64,000 nt of DNA from Telmatactis stephensoni (lineage: Eukaryota > Cnidaria > Anthozoa > Actiniaria > Isophelliidae), in contig JALIZF010001876.1 of assembly GCA_029948255.1 (NCBI GenBank), forward strand, positions 248,001 through 312,000. The letters are read 5' to 3'. Under the pieces are notes generated by a model. That model made no database searches, was not told the DNA's origin, and saw only the letters and a program-made list of their open reading frames with translations. The position numbers and the translations under genes were made by a program. Below are positions 22,380 to 33,845 of the stretch, in pieces; the stretch's first letter is position 1, and each line of letters starts with the position of its first letter.

Positions 22380-23444
22380 TTAGGTTGGTTGAAGATTTTG
22401 AAAGCTGATCTGAATCACCGTGGCAACACCCTTTTCAGCTCCCTCTACTGGCAGCACACGGTTTCCTTCCCTTAGATCAGCTCGGGTATTTCTTGAACAC
22501 CTGCAACAACACTTGCAAAATAAGGACTTAAAGTTCTCCCTGTAAATATCATTGAAGATTAGATAAATGAAGGAAGTTGTAGCAGGAATGCCAGCTCGCA
22601 ATGTAAAGCATAACAAAACCTCGATAACCTAAAAAGATCGTGTCACCAAGCTTTCCTGTGAACACCAGAATGGCAAAAATTCCGTGGCATAGTAATGTTC
22701 CACACGACAAAGTCACGACCGCTTACTGACATTTTCAAAACTTTTCGGTTTTGTTGCTCCCTTCGTCTTCTTATCGAGTCATTTTGCTGTCCAGGGACTT
22801 TGTGTTGATGAAGTTTGTAGACGATCAGTCCATAAATGATGGCGATGACCAGGATTGGTAAACCAACATTCAACACAAAGCAGAAGAATATAAAATAGGA
22901 CATTTGGGGGTCAGTATATCAACAATAAATCGTGCCATTAATTAGACTACGAACGAAGTACAGATAGGGTGATGCAATGCCAGCCGCAAAAACCCACATT
23001 CCCGGTAGAATGTATTTTAGCCGAGACCTGCTGAAGCCTCCTTTAAGTGGATGGGCTACGGCGTAGTACCGATCGACGGCGATAAAAATACAACTGTACA
23101 TAGAAACGGTATTCGAAACATATGATGCATAATTTGCAGTTTTGCAGAACCCAAGCATTAGGGCTTGGTTAATCTTCCATCTGTTGTCAAAGTTGATCTG
23201 CGTAATTCTCAAAGGAAGAATAAAAATTGTAGACAGAAGATCACTGACAGCCATGTTGGCCACCAAGAAATTGGTGGTAGTTCTCAATCGATGGTCTTTG
23301 TAGATTGCCCATACGATGAAAGAGTTGCCAAAGACAGAGACGAGCAATACGAAGGCAGTAAGCTAGAGTGAGGGATAATTGCTCAAGTATCGAGCCATGA
23401 TTGATAGAACTTCCATTCCCCATGTTCGAACTTTCATTCAACAT
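22380..23444 (-). pseudogene. GPCR copy 4, class A receptor pseudogene
   Basis: Full-length homology from ATG at 23444 to the stop at 22380. Visible lesions: a 1-bp insertion in TM1 (near 23348), a Trp to TGA nonsense codon in extracellular loop 2 (near 22919), a 1-bp insertion just after the third loop (near 22725) and a 1-bp insertion in TM7 (near 22571). Otherwise it is close to copy 7 (shared LGD and GYRGF-like third extracellular region and tail). Its upstream flank is also alignable to that of copy 7 for at least 1.2 kb. Confidence 0.85.
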
Positions 23445-24667
23445 GTTGAAAACCAGCTTTTTTTTATATCGACTCAGGAGATTTGGAAAAAAATACCTTC
23501 AAGCTGTGGATGAATATCGTCACAAACTCGATCTGCGAGGTGCAGTGTTCTTACAAAAATTGCGCGCGACCAACTCAGTGCCAATTACAGGATGTAAAGA
23601 GTTTTCGTAGCTGCGAAACGATCCGGCTTTAATATACTTCGTATTCAGCGCTGTAATTACAAACATTGACATTATAAAGAAACACCGCAAAAGGTGAAGG
23701 GAGAAATTCAATTTCAAACTTGAATATCAGTCACAGCTTGGTTTGCTCTTGATAAATGCTGGTAAAGTTATCCAAATTAAAAATCTTCAATGACCAGTCT
23801 CGGCAGGATTTCTTAATATATAACATAATTATACTAGTAAAGTTTAAAAATACAACTCTAAATAAGTTAGAGAAACATAAATCCGCAGCTGGACATACAG
23901 ACATTCTGCTTGATTGTTTTTTTGGGAAAATCTTATTCAAATGGTTCAGAAAATCAGATCGACACACGCACATAGTGAATATTAGAATTTTGGCAAAGTT
24001 GAAAATTTAGTGCAAAGAATAAGGCCCTCCTTCCTTACTTTGAGACTTCTAGTAAAGAAGACATCAGAGATCAGAAGCAATTAATGATCCGAGAAAACAT
24101 GTACGCGCACTTGCTTTGTACTGATAACAAAACGAAACAAAAGTAATTAAAAAACCTATAGTAGTATTTAATTTCTTTTCTAAACATTTCATGCATCAAC
24201 GCAACCCTTTGAATAATGTTTAATTGTGGTGTGAGAAAGCGCTTTTTAGCCAATCATGTAACGTCCTATAAGGATCACCCAAATTCTCTCAATGTTAAAT
24301 TTCAATCCTACAGAAGATATAATATTCGGAAAGACCACACCAAAGTCAGAAAAATTTGAAATTTTGAAGTAGTTCCGATGAACATCTCCAAAGTTTTGTT
24401 TCCCAAAGTTGGCTTTTGTTCTAAAGAAAATGTTGGTGCGCAACAGCTTGCCCTACATCGATCAGACGTTTCTTTTAAATAAATTCATCAAAATTACTTT
24501 TACAATTTCAATTTTTGCTAATTTTGATGTGCTCGTTTCAAGTATTATATTTTCATTTTTTGTTCGGATTAAAGTTTAAAGTGCCACGCAACATTTCCCA
24601 ACTCTCCATTGGCGCGACTTCAATGGTTTATCTTATAAGTCGCGAAGGGACCATGGTGTCTGCATTA

Positions 24668-24675
24668 TGACGTCA
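24668..24675. promoter_or_regulatory. CRE-like palindrome TGACGTCA with adjacent ATAGCAACC
   Basis: TGACGTCACATAGCAACC is a full CREB/ATF site joined to an RFX-like half site. The same phrase occurs at 36902, in the upstream flank of GPCR copy 7, at a similar distance once the 835-bp insertion there is removed. Function is inferred only. Confidence 0.4.
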
Positions 24676-25072
24676 CATAGCAACCAAAATGGCGACAAAC
24701 GTGTCGACGAATCAATTTTCGTCGGGAATTTTATAGCAGAAAGTTTTAGAGCGTTCAAATCGGAGGGATAGGTCGTCTCTCACGTAATTTTTAAAATGTG
24801 GTCTTTCTTTCTTTCATTTTTGTTATTTTCCTAAGCTTTTTGTGACTAACAAACCTTACTCAAAATAGACACTCGTTAAAAGGCTTTCGTCGATTCTCTT
24901 TATACATTTTTCCGTCGCGCCTGGATATCGGTCAACCGAAGCACTCGATTAGGGTTGGTTAGGTATAAGCTAGGGAAATCCAGTCATTTACCACAGGATT
25001 TGTTGAACATTCTGTGCAGAAAGTCCAGTCAACTGCAACTGTTCACAAGACAGGTTTTGGTTCGCAAACTAA

Positions 25073-25424
25073 GGCCCTGTCCGCATGGAAACGTTTTCAT
25101 TTGTTAACGATTGTTTTTTTAGCGTTTACATGTCCCGTCCAGACGTCAACGAAAATGATTTTCAAATGATTATTTTCGAAAACGTTCACCTATCGTTTTC
25201 GTGTGGACAGTCGTAAACGTTTCTTTTCGAAAATGTTACTCATGTGACTTATGTACGGTCCTTTTTAAGCAAGATAAACAATCGTCTGCGCATGTTCATT
25301 AGTGCCCAGGCTCCATGAGGCAGGTAACTTCATCGTTCTCGTGTGGACAGGCAAAAACAAAGTAAATGAACGAGAAACTTTCAGTCCTTTAGCGAAATCT
25401 AAACGTTTCGATGTGGACGGGGCC
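25073..25424. mobile_element. Harbinger-type MITE, about 352 bp
   Basis: Ends are GGCCCTGTCCGCATGGAAAC on the left and, inverted, GGCCCCGTCCACATCGAAAC on the right. The flanking trinucleotides are TAA and TGA, near the 3-bp TWA target of PIF/Harbinger elements. The interior is repetitive (TTTTCGAAAA). No transposase. Confidence 0.65.
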
Positions 25425-26566
25425 TGAGAACAGTTGCGTTTATTATTGTGAGCTACACGCATTAAATCACCAGACATTTTGTCTGGAGAAAAATCTAGAC
25501 TCATCATTTAAAATGACACGGTTCATCTGATCTTCAAAAAAATTATCAATTTTCATCTACAATAATTGCCGAGTTGTCACTTTCCGAGACTTTTAATCAA
25601 ATAGTGCGGCCGAATGTATACATAACTGCAAAGCTTTTATTATCTGCTTTATAGTCTTTTAGAACATTCATACTGAAAAAAAAAACGAGTTTCATTTTTT
25701 AAAGATTGTTAAAGGTTGTCAAGGATTAACTCGTGAAACAAAACCCGTTATTTAAAGCGGCAAAGATTTTAATCAAGCATATTAATGTCTTGTTTAGAGG
25801 CTATAGCTAGATCGATCAAGGAGAAAAAAAAGACTAAATGAAGTGCAAGTGTTATAATATTCAGTTTTAAAAACTCTATCATTGTTTACTGACTTCGATA
25901 ACTACACCAAAATGTTCTTCGCTTATATTTTTCAGTACACTTACAACTGAGGCAAGTAATGCAATGTACTATGCGTTATACTCTAAACAGCTGTTAGTTG
26001 TAAAATTGACGCGATTGCTTTGGCGACATTTCATTTAGTTTAAAGTTTTAAGGTAGTTCGGGACCCTTGCTACTGCGCATGTCCTGCGCGCATTCGAGCG
26101 CGCGCACTTTTATTAAAGAACATGCGCTTGTCCATTGGAAGTCTGGGCAATAGTGAGTCAGCGATTGAAAAGCGAAGAAATTCTTTGTTTTTCTCTAACT
26201 CTTTAAATAATACGTTGACCCCCTGATTTTATGAATGATTTAAACTCATAATTTATTCTTTTTGACTTCATCCTTGATTTGACAGTTGACTGAAGGTAGT
26301 GAGTTACTACGGAAATATCTCTATTTGCATAATTTTGGGCTACGAGTCAAAGATTTTTGTGAATATTTAATGTAACTGGACCAAAGGATGAACCTCTATG
26401 CCCATTAGCAGTATTGCATTATTCATCGATGCAACTCTTGTATATATTTTAAACGATTTGGTGACATCAGAAAATAGCTTTTCAAAGCTGCTGTCTTATT
26501 TATCATGTCCCAGTTGAATGTCTCGTGCTTGCGTTTGGACCGTAACTATGTTTCGACTGTTTAGAC
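25425..26566. other. intergenic stretch
   Basis: No gene seen. TTTTAAGGTAGTTCGGGACC near 26048 looks like one end of a TTAA/GG-tip element, but no partner end was found. Confidence 0.35.
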
Positions 26567-27631
26567 CTAGATTGGTTGCAGATTGCGAATGCTGATTTGA
26601 ATCACCGCGGCAACACCCTTTTCAGCTCCCTCTACTGGCAGCACACGGTTTCCTTCCCTTAGATCAGCTCGGGTATTTCTTGAACACCTGCAACAACACT
26701 TGCAAAATAAGGACTTAAAGTTCTCCCTGTAAATGTTATTGAAGATTAAATAGATGAAGAAGTTGTAGCAGAAATTTAAGTACGCAATGAAGAGCGTTAG
26801 AAAAATACCTGAAATACCAAAAGAAATAGCGAACTTTCCAACCAACGCCCTAACACTTAAAACACTATAAGACAGTAGGGTCCCACACGACAAAGTCACG
26901 ATCACAACAGACATTTTTAAAACTTTTCGGTTTTGTTGCTCCCTTCGTCTTCTTATCGAGTCATTTTGCTGTCCAGGGACTTTGTGTTGACGAAGTTTGT
27001 AGACAATCAGTGCGTAAATGATGGCGATAACCAAGATTGGTAAAACAATACTTAATATATAGACTGAGTAGTAGTATATCACATAGGATATTTGGTCAGT
27101 ATACCGCGAACATAAAATCATGCCATTATTTAGACTACGAACAAAGAACAGATATGGTGATGCAAAGGCAGCCGCAAAAACCCACATTCCCGGTAGAATG
27201 TATTTTAGTCGAGACCTGCTGAAGCCTCCTTTAAGTGGATGGGCTACGGCGTAGTACCGATCGACGGCGATAAAAACACAACTGTACATAGAAACGGTAT
27301 TCGAAACATATGATGCATAATTTGCAGTTTTGCAGAACCCAAGCATTAGGGCTTGGTTAATCTTCCATCTGTTGTCAAAGTTGATCTGCGTAATTCTCAA
27401 AGGAAGAATAAAAATTGTAGACAGAAGATCACTGACAGCTATGTTGGCCACCAAGAAATTGGTGGTGGTTCTCAATCGATGGTCTTTGTAGATTGCCCAT
27501 ACGATGAAAGAGTTGCCAAAGACAGAGACGAGCAAAAGAAGGCAGTAAACTAGAGTGAGGGGCAATTGTCCAAGGATCGAGCCATGATTGATAGAACTTC
27601 CATTCCCCAGGTTCGAACTTCCATTAAACAT
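26567..27631 (-). CDS. GPCR copy 5, intact rhodopsin-like receptor
   Basis: A single-exon, 354-aa class A GPCR, expected at the cell surface with an unknown ligand. Residue landmarks: N-glycosylation sites in the N-terminus (Asn3, Asn10); TM1 Asn40; TM2 Asp68; Cys100 and Cys174 for the extracellular disulfide; DRY at 124-126; TM4 Trp150; TM5 Pro198; a very basic third loop (RRRREQQNRK, 227-236); and a Cys cluster at 310-316 likely palmitoylated. Two canonical motifs are changed: TM6 has SCGTLLSY where CWxP is usual, and TM7 has NFFIY in place of NPxxY. Both changes are shared by the family. BLAST names for such anthozoan receptors often mention neuropeptide receptors, but the ligand cannot be read from sequence. 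A TATAAAAAAG motif lies about 22 bp before the ATG. Confidence 0.9.
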   Translation of the reverse strand: MFNGSSNLGNGSSINHGSILGQLPLTLVYCLLLLVSVFGNSFIVWAIYKDHRLRTTTNFLVANIAVSDLLSTIFILPLRITQINFDNRWKINQALMLGFCKTANYASYVSNTVSMYSCVFIAVDRYYAVAHPLKGGFSRSRLKYILPGMWVFAAAFASPYLFFVRSLNNGMILCSRYTDQISYVIYYYSVYILSIVLPILVIAIIYALIVYKLRQHKVPGQQNDSIRRRREQQNRKVLKMSVVIVTLSCGTLLSYSVLSVRALVGKFAISFGISGIFLTLFIAYLNFCYNFFIYLIFNNIYRENFKSLFCKCCCRCSRNTRADLREGNRVLPVEGAEKGVAAVIQISIRNLQPI

Positions 27632-28362
27632 TTTGAAAACGAGCTTTTTTATATTGACTTGGTAAATTTGGAAACCTTAAAGCTGTGAGTGAGTTTCTTC
27701 ACAAAATCTGCATGCCGATGTTCCCGATGTTTCCTTACAAAGAATTGCCGTCTGACTCAGACGACCATTACAGCTTTAATTAACTTTGTATATTAAAAGC
27801 TGTATGTTCAAACATGACATTATACAGTTAAACTTCACAAGTGAGTGAAGGAAAGAATTTAATTTCAAACATAAATATCATAAACAATGACAGCTTGGAT
27901 TGACTTGATCCTGCCACTATCAAGAGAAAGAGAAACATAAATCGGCAGCTGGACACACAGAATTCTTCTTGATTGTTCTTTTATTTTGAGAAACCTTAAT
28001 CAAATGGTTCAGAGAATCAGATCAACACGCACATATTGGTATAGCATTTTGAACAGCTTCAACATGTAGGACATTCATAAACAATCATAGCTTGGATTGA
28101 TCTAGATCTTGACACTGCCGGTAAAGTCACCAAAACTAAAAATCAATCAAAATCTACAATGACCAGTCTCAACAAGTTTTTTATTAATAAGACGCCGATG
28201 ATTATACTAGTAAAGTTTAAAAATACAACTGTTAATAGCCTAGAGAAACATAAATAGGCAGCTGGACACATATAGACTAACAAACATTCTTCTTGATGGT
28301 TCTTTTGGGAAACCTTAATCAAATGTTGGTTCTGAAACTCTTCTCAGTGAGTTGGTTGTTGA

Positions 28363-28470
28363 TTATTTGATTTTAAATGGGCTTTCAATGTCACCTTGTT
28401 TTTGCGTCGAAACGTAGTACGAGAACAAAACAAGGTGAGATTGAAAGCCCATTTAACAACAAATAATCTT
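28363..28470. repeat. hairpin repeat, duplicated at 31595-31705
   Basis: GTTGATTATTTG and GGGCTTTCAATGTCACCTTG recur inverted about 50 bp downstream (CAAGGTGAGATTGAAAGCCC). The same structure with small changes is at 31595-31705 in the second duplicated unit. Confidence 0.65.
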
Positions 28471-28804
28471 AATCAAATGGTCCAGAGAATCAGATCGACA
28501 CGCACACATATTAGATATAGCATTTTGAACAACTTCAACATTTAGTTTTGAGATGCTAGTAAAAACTAGAATCAATAAGCCTGATAAAAAGAAAGTGGGA
28601 AACATTCATTCAATGACATTTGACATCCTTTTGAACCAAGTAGTATAGAATGCTACCTAATTGGAATCCCAGAAGCCTTTGCGTCAACTGTACTAGTGTA
28701 CTTTGGTCTTTTGCTGCGTCTACGCCAATCTGAATTAAACTTGACAACGCACGCTGGCTTTCTCTCTTTACAATGTTCAAGTTAAATGTCCGATCTCTCA
28801 TACC

Positions 28805-29763
28805 TCTGTGAGAAAGCGAGAAAAAGGTCAAATTGTCAACTAGGAAAAGATCCATTTAACTTTGGTTTCTATGACAACGACCTATCCTTGAGAACAGAGT
28901 AATTATTAGAACAAAAGGTTCATGTATGCTGACCTTATATAACAATCTTATGTCAATAGGTCAGTAACTGAATCTTATTGATCGGTCATATATCCATATG
29001 TTCTATTGAATTTCATATCCTTTATTTACATTCATTCTCAATTTGTCATTTTTCCATTTCTCACAGTTCATATTTTTGAACATATTTCTATCACTATTTT
29101 CCCCTATTTCTCCTCCCCCCAAATGTACTAAAGGATTGCAAATCCTTCCTTAAAAATTACTCTGAGAACTAGATTTGTACTTTGTACTACTTCAGCTGGT
29201 CGTCAATCCAGTTTTTGACGCAGTAGCAACACAGGCGCAATAACAGAGTTTTTGCTTGGAATGTCTAATGAGCGTCATCTCTTAGTTTTGTTGGTAACAG
29301 ACTTTTAGTCAAGAAATATCTAGTTATTCTTGATTAAGACTTTAGCTTCTATATCTCAGTTAGTTTTGACTTAAGAGCACGAGCGAATACCATCGATGGT
29401 TTGTTAAGTTAATCCTTGTTAAAAAAAGTTTTTGTAGGATTAAGACTTTTGAGTCATTATGACCAGTATTCAGAATATTTAATGAGATCTTAGAAAACTC
29501 ACTCCAAACCAGTTTAGTGGGTATGCTAATTTTTACTATAAATACAACGGTACTTTTTAGCTTAGCAATTTAAATCAGATTGAGTCCTCAGTCGCAACTT
29601 GAGGCAGGAAAGTCAGAAGATTACTCACAGTTTGACTACAAAACTGTAACAACTAGTATTGAGTAGACGAATAAAGATCCCGAGTACGCTTTACCGTTTG
29701 GTCTCTTATTGACAGCAACCCAGCTGTGTAACAGTTGGTGGACCAAAACCCAACGTTATAGCA
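28805..29763 (+). mobile_element. probable solo LTR in the 3' flank of GPCR copy 6
   Basis: It starts TGTGAGAAAG and ends near CAACGTTATAGCA (ATAACA in the second copy). Inside, in order, are a TATA box (CTATAAATACA near 29538), an AATAAA signal (29670-29675) and a tail of about 90 bp, the layout of a retroelement LTR. The GPCR 3' flanks of copies 3-5 join ATCTCTCATAC-like sequence directly to TTTAGACCATAAC-like sequence. Here those two phrases are separated by exactly this segment, which supports insertion. The target duplication is not clean and no internal retroelement region remains. Confidence 0.5.
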
Positions 29764-29802
29764 CCTTAGTGTAGACCATAAATATGTTTGAACTGTTTAG
29801 AC

Positions 29803-30876
29803 CTAGATTGGTTGCAGATTGCGAATGCTGCTCTGAATCACCGCGGCAACACCCTTTTCAGCTCCCTCTTCTGGCAGCACACGGTTTCCTTCCCTTAGAT
29901 CAGGTCGGGTATTTCTTGAACACCTGCAACAACACTTGCAAAATAAGGATTTAAAGTTCTCCCTGTAAATGTCATTGAAGATTAGATAGATGAAGAAGTT
30001 GTAGCAGAAATTTAAGTACGCAATGAAGAGCGTTAGAAAAATACCTGAAAGACCAAAAGAAGTAGCGCTAGCGAACTTTCCAACCAACGCCCTAACACTT
30101 AAAACACTATAAGACAGTAGGGTCCCACACGACAAAGTCACGATCACAACAGACATTTTTAAAACTTTTCGGTTTTGTTGCTCTCTTCGTCTTCTTATCG
30201 AGTCATTTTGCTGTCCAGGGACTTTGTGTTGATGAAGTTTGTAGACAACCAGTGCGTAAATGATGGCGATAACCATGATTGGTAAAACAATACTTAATAT
30301 ATAGACTGAGTAGTAGTATATCACATAGGATATTTGGTCAGTATACCGCGAACATAAAATCATGCCACTATTTAGACTACGAACAAAGAACAGATAGGGT
30401 GATGCAAAGCCAGCCGCAAAAACCCACATTCCCGGTAGAATGTATTTTAGTCGAGACCTGCTGAAGCCTCCTTTCAGTGGATGGGCCACGGCGTAGTACC
30501 GATCGACGGCGATAAAAATACAACTGTACATAGAAACGGTATTCGAAACACATGATGCATAATTCGCAGTTTTGCAGAACCCAAGCATTAGGGCTTGGTT
30601 AATCTTCCATCTGTTGTCAAAGTTGATCTGCGTAATTCTCAAAGGAAGAATAAAAATTGTAGACAGAAGATCACTGACAGCCATGTTGGCCACCAAGAAA
30701 TTGGTGGTGGTTCTCAATCGATGGTCTTTGTAGATTGCCCATACGATGAAAGAGTTGCCAAAGACAGAGACGAACAAAAGAAGGCAGTAAACTAGAGTGA
30801 GGGATAATTGCTCAAGGGACGAGCCAAAATTGATGGCATTTAAGCCGTTTCCCAGGTTCGAACTTCCATTCAACAT
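29803..30876 (-). CDS. GPCR copy 6, intact rhodopsin-like receptor
   Basis: A 357-aa single-exon receptor, closest to copy 5. The two share ANYAS in TM3, the third extracellular loop and the whole upstream flank, and came from a recent tandem duplication. It has the same landmarks: N-terminal Asn sites, TM2 Asp, VDRYYAVAHP, PGMWVFA, basic third loop, SCGTLLSY in TM6, NFFIYLIFN in TM7 and a Cys-rich tail. Differences from copy 5 cluster in the N-terminus (GLNAINFGSSLEQ) and in a 3-residue longer stretch before TM7. A TATAAAAAAG motif is about 22 bp before the ATG. All segments are open, so it is probably functional. Confidence 0.9.
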   Translation of the reverse strand: MLNGSSNLGNGLNAINFGSSLEQLSLTLVYCLLLFVSVFGNSFIVWAIYKDHRLRTTTNFLVANMAVSDLLSTIFILPLRITQINFDNRWKINQALMLGFCKTANYASCVSNTVSMYSCIFIAVDRYYAVAHPLKGGFSRSRLKYILPGMWVFAAGFASPYLFFVRSLNSGMILCSRYTDQISYVIYYYSVYILSIVLPIMVIAIIYALVVYKLHQHKVPGQQNDSIRRRREQQNRKVLKMSVVIVTLSCGTLLSYSVLSVRALVGKFASATSFGLSGIFLTLFIAYLNFCYNFFIYLIFNDIYRENFKSLFCKCCCRCSRNTRPDLREGNRVLPEEGAEKGVAAVIQSSIRNLQPI

Positions 30877-32582
30877 TTTGAAAACGAGCTTTTTTATATG
30901 GACTTGGTAAATTTGGAAGCCTTAAAGCTGTGAGTGAGTTTCTCCACAAAATCTGCATGCCGATGTTTCCCGATGTTTCCGACATGACTCAGATGACAAT
31001 TACAGCTTTAATAAATATTAACTTTGTATATTAAAAGCTGTATGTTCAAACATGACATTATACAGTTAAACTTCACAAGTGAGTGAAGGAAAGAATTTAA
31101 TTTCAAATTTAAACATCATAAACAATGACAGCTTGGATTGACTTGATCCTGCCACTATCAAGAGAAAGAGAAACATAAATCGGCAGCTGGACACACAGAA
31201 TTCTTCTTGATTGTTCTTTTATTTTGAGAAACCTTAATCAAATGGTTCAGAGAATCAGATCAACACGCACATATTGGTATAGCATTTTGAACAGCTTCAA
31301 CATTTAGGACATTCATAAACAATCATAGCTTGGATTGATGTTGACACTGCCGGTAAAGTCACCAAAACTAAAAATCAATCAAAATCTACAATGACCAGTC
31401 TCAACAAGTTTTTTATTAATAAGACGCCGATGATTATACTAGTAAGGTTTAAAAATACAACTGTTAATAGCCTAGAGAAACATAAATAGGCAGCTGGACA
31501 CATATAGACTAACAAACATTCTTCTTGATGCCGGTTCTTTTGGAAAACCTTAATCAAATGTTGGTTCTGAAACTCTTCTCAGTGAGTTGGTTGTTGATTA
31601 TTTGTTTTTTAATTGGGCTTTCAATGTCACCTTGTTCTGGCGTCGAAATGTAGTACGAGAACAAACCAAGGTGAGATTGAAAGCCCAAGTTAAAAACAAA
31701 TAATCTTAATCAAATAGTCCAGAGAATCAGATCGACACGCACACATATTAGATATAGCATTTTGAACAACTTCAACATTTAGTTTTGAGATGCTAGTAAA
31801 AACTAGAATCAATAAGCCTGATAAAAAGAAAGTGGGAAACATTCATTCAATGACATTTGACATCCTTTTGAACCAAGTAGTATAGGATGCTACCTAATTG
31901 GAATCCCAGAAGCCTTTGCGTCAACTGTACTAGTGTACTTTGGTCTTTTGCTGCGTCTACGCCAATCTGAATTAAACTTGACAACGCACGCTGGCTTTCT
32001 CTCTTTACAATGTCCAAGTTAAATGTCCGATCTCTCATACCTCTGTGAGAAAGCGAGAAAAAGGTCAAATTGTCAACTAGGAAAAGATCCATTTAACTTT
32101 GGTTTCTATGACAACGACCTAACCTTGAGAACAGAGTAATTATTAGAACAAAAGGTTCATGTATGCTGACCTTATATAACAATCTTATGTCAATAGGTCA
32201 GTAACTGAATCTTATTGATCTTTCGTATATCCATATGTTCTATTGAATTTCATATCCTTTATTTACAATTCCATTCTCAATTTGTCATTTTTCCATTTCT
32301 CCGTTCATATTTTTTGAGCATATTTCTATGACCATCAGATTTTCCCCTTTCTATTTCCCCTCTCCCCCCAAATGTACCATAGAATTGCAAATCTTTCAGT
32401 TAAAAATTACTCTAAGAACTAGATTTGGACTTTGTACTACTTCAGCTGGTCGTCAATCCGGTTTTTGGCGCAGTAGCAACGCAGGCGCAACAACAGACTT
32501 TTAGTCAAGAAATATCTAGTTATTCTTGGTTAAAACTTTAGTTTCTATATCTCACGAGCTAATACTATCGATGCTTTGTTAC

Positions 32583-33222
32583 GTAATACCATGATCACCT
32601 CGGGATCTATTGTTTTTGGAGGGACGTTTAATCGCTAACATCCCTCCCTCATGAATAGAAAGAGGGAAATTAGTTCTAATATTCCCTCATTAATTATGAA
32701 TGAGGGATGATTAGAACTAATCGTCCCTCATCCATAATTAATGAGGGACGATTAGAACTAATCGTCCCTCATGTTATTCATGAGTGGTTGTCCCTCATTT
32801 AACACAATCATCGGGACGATCGGGACAACTTTGCACGCTGTCCCGAAACTCTATAACTTTCTAACGCACCGATACCTCTTACCACTGCACACTCTTACGC
32901 GTGTGGGATCTATGCATTCTATTTTGCGCATGAGCATAACGACACAAAGAAAGCATTTAGCTTTCGAATAGCGTTGCGCAGCGATACTAAAAATAGCCCG
33001 CTTAATAGATGCATGACTCAGACAAACATTATGAATCTGAAATCGTACTGAATAGAACATGGAGAAACTTACATTTTATTATGAAAACGTTGCTTATGTT
33101 TTAAAAAATGAGCATTAAAATCCAAAGTACCGAAATCGGCCTACGGCCTCGGGACTTCCACTAAACCTCCCTCGGCTTCGGGGTCATTTAATCACTAATA
33201 TCCCTCAGGGTCATGGTATTAC
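32583..33222. mobile_element. inverted-repeat element, 640 bp, absent from the paralogous site
   Basis: Ends GTAATACCATGA and TCATGGTATTAC are perfect 12-bp inverted repeats. The interior has nested inverted motifs (ATTAGAACTAATCGTCCCTC, CTCATTAATTATGAATGAGG). The matching place in the other duplicated unit (near 29400) lacks it. Family unknown, no transposase. Confidence 0.65.
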
Positions 33223-33381
33223 TTATAATTAATCCCGGTTACAAACGTTTTTGTAGGATTAAGACTTTTGAGTCAATATGACCAATATTCAGAATATTTA
33301 ATGAGATCTTAGAAAACTCACTCCAAACCAGTTTAGTGGGTGTGCTAATTTTTACTATAAATACAAGTACTTTTTAGTTTA

Positions 33382-33607
33382 AGGCGGCGAAATACGAGAC
33401 ACAAAAACCCTCAACTTGTCGCGCAACATTCTTGCGTTGCAGGTTTTTGATCCGCTATGTTGCGCGTTTTTCACCTCGCGTTTATCACCTTGTTGCGTGA
33501 CAAGTTGAGATCGCGAGGTGAAAAACGCGCAACATCGATCAAAAACCTTCAACGCAACAATGTTGCGCGACAAGTTGAGGGTTTTTGTGTCTCGTATTTC
33601 GCCGCCT
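33382..33607. mobile_element. almost fully palindromic MITE, 226 bp
   Basis: Arms of about 110 bp start AGGCGGCGAAATACGAGACA and match with few differences. TTA lies on both sides (33379-33381, 33608-33610). The empty site TTTTTAGCTTAGCAATT is present at 29555-29571 in the other duplicated unit, with a single TTA. The 3-bp TTA target suggests PIF/Harbinger. Confidence 0.85.
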
Positions 33608-33845
33608 TTAGCAATTTAGATCAGACTGAGTCCTCAGTCGCAACTTGAGGCAGGAAAGTCAGATTACTCACAGTTTGACTACAAAACTGTAACAACTAGT
33701 ATTGAGTAGACGCCAATAAAGATCCTGAGTACGCTCTACCGTTTGGTCTCTCATTGACCGCAGCCCACCTGTGCCAATTGGTGGACTAAAACCCAACGTT
33801 ATAACACCTTCGTTTAGACCATAAATATGTTTCGCTTGTTTAGAC

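Larger units (their letters stand above)
32044..33806 (+). mobile_element. second copy of the probable solo LTR, with two insertions
   Basis: It is homologous to 28805-29763 from TGTGAGAAAG to AACGTTATAACA, and lies about 40 bp beyond the stop of GPCR copy 7. It keeps the TATA box (ACTATAAATACA near 33354) and AATAAA near 33715. The 640-bp element at 32583 and the palindromic MITE at 33382 interrupt it; both are absent from the first copy. Confidence 0.5.
26567..33845 (-). repeat. tandem duplication, two GPCR-bearing units
   Basis: Unit 1 (26567-29802) and unit 2 (29803-33845) align from the GPCR stop codon through the gene, its upstream flank and the probable LTR. Corresponding ATGs are 3245 bp apart. 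Unit 2 is longer because it carries two later insertions (32583-33222 and 33382-33607); without them the units match within about 0.1 kb. Confidence 0.85.

Noticed and set aside
26048..26080. A fourth complete TTAA element
   Set aside because: Only one end (TTAAGGTAGTTCGGGACC) is visible; no inverted partner was found nearby.
28610..32092. Two near-identical 81-codon frames (28610-28855 and 31847-32092)
   Set aside because: They span the junction between the GPCR flank and the probable LTR. Their similarity is explained by the tandem duplication, not by selection on a protein.
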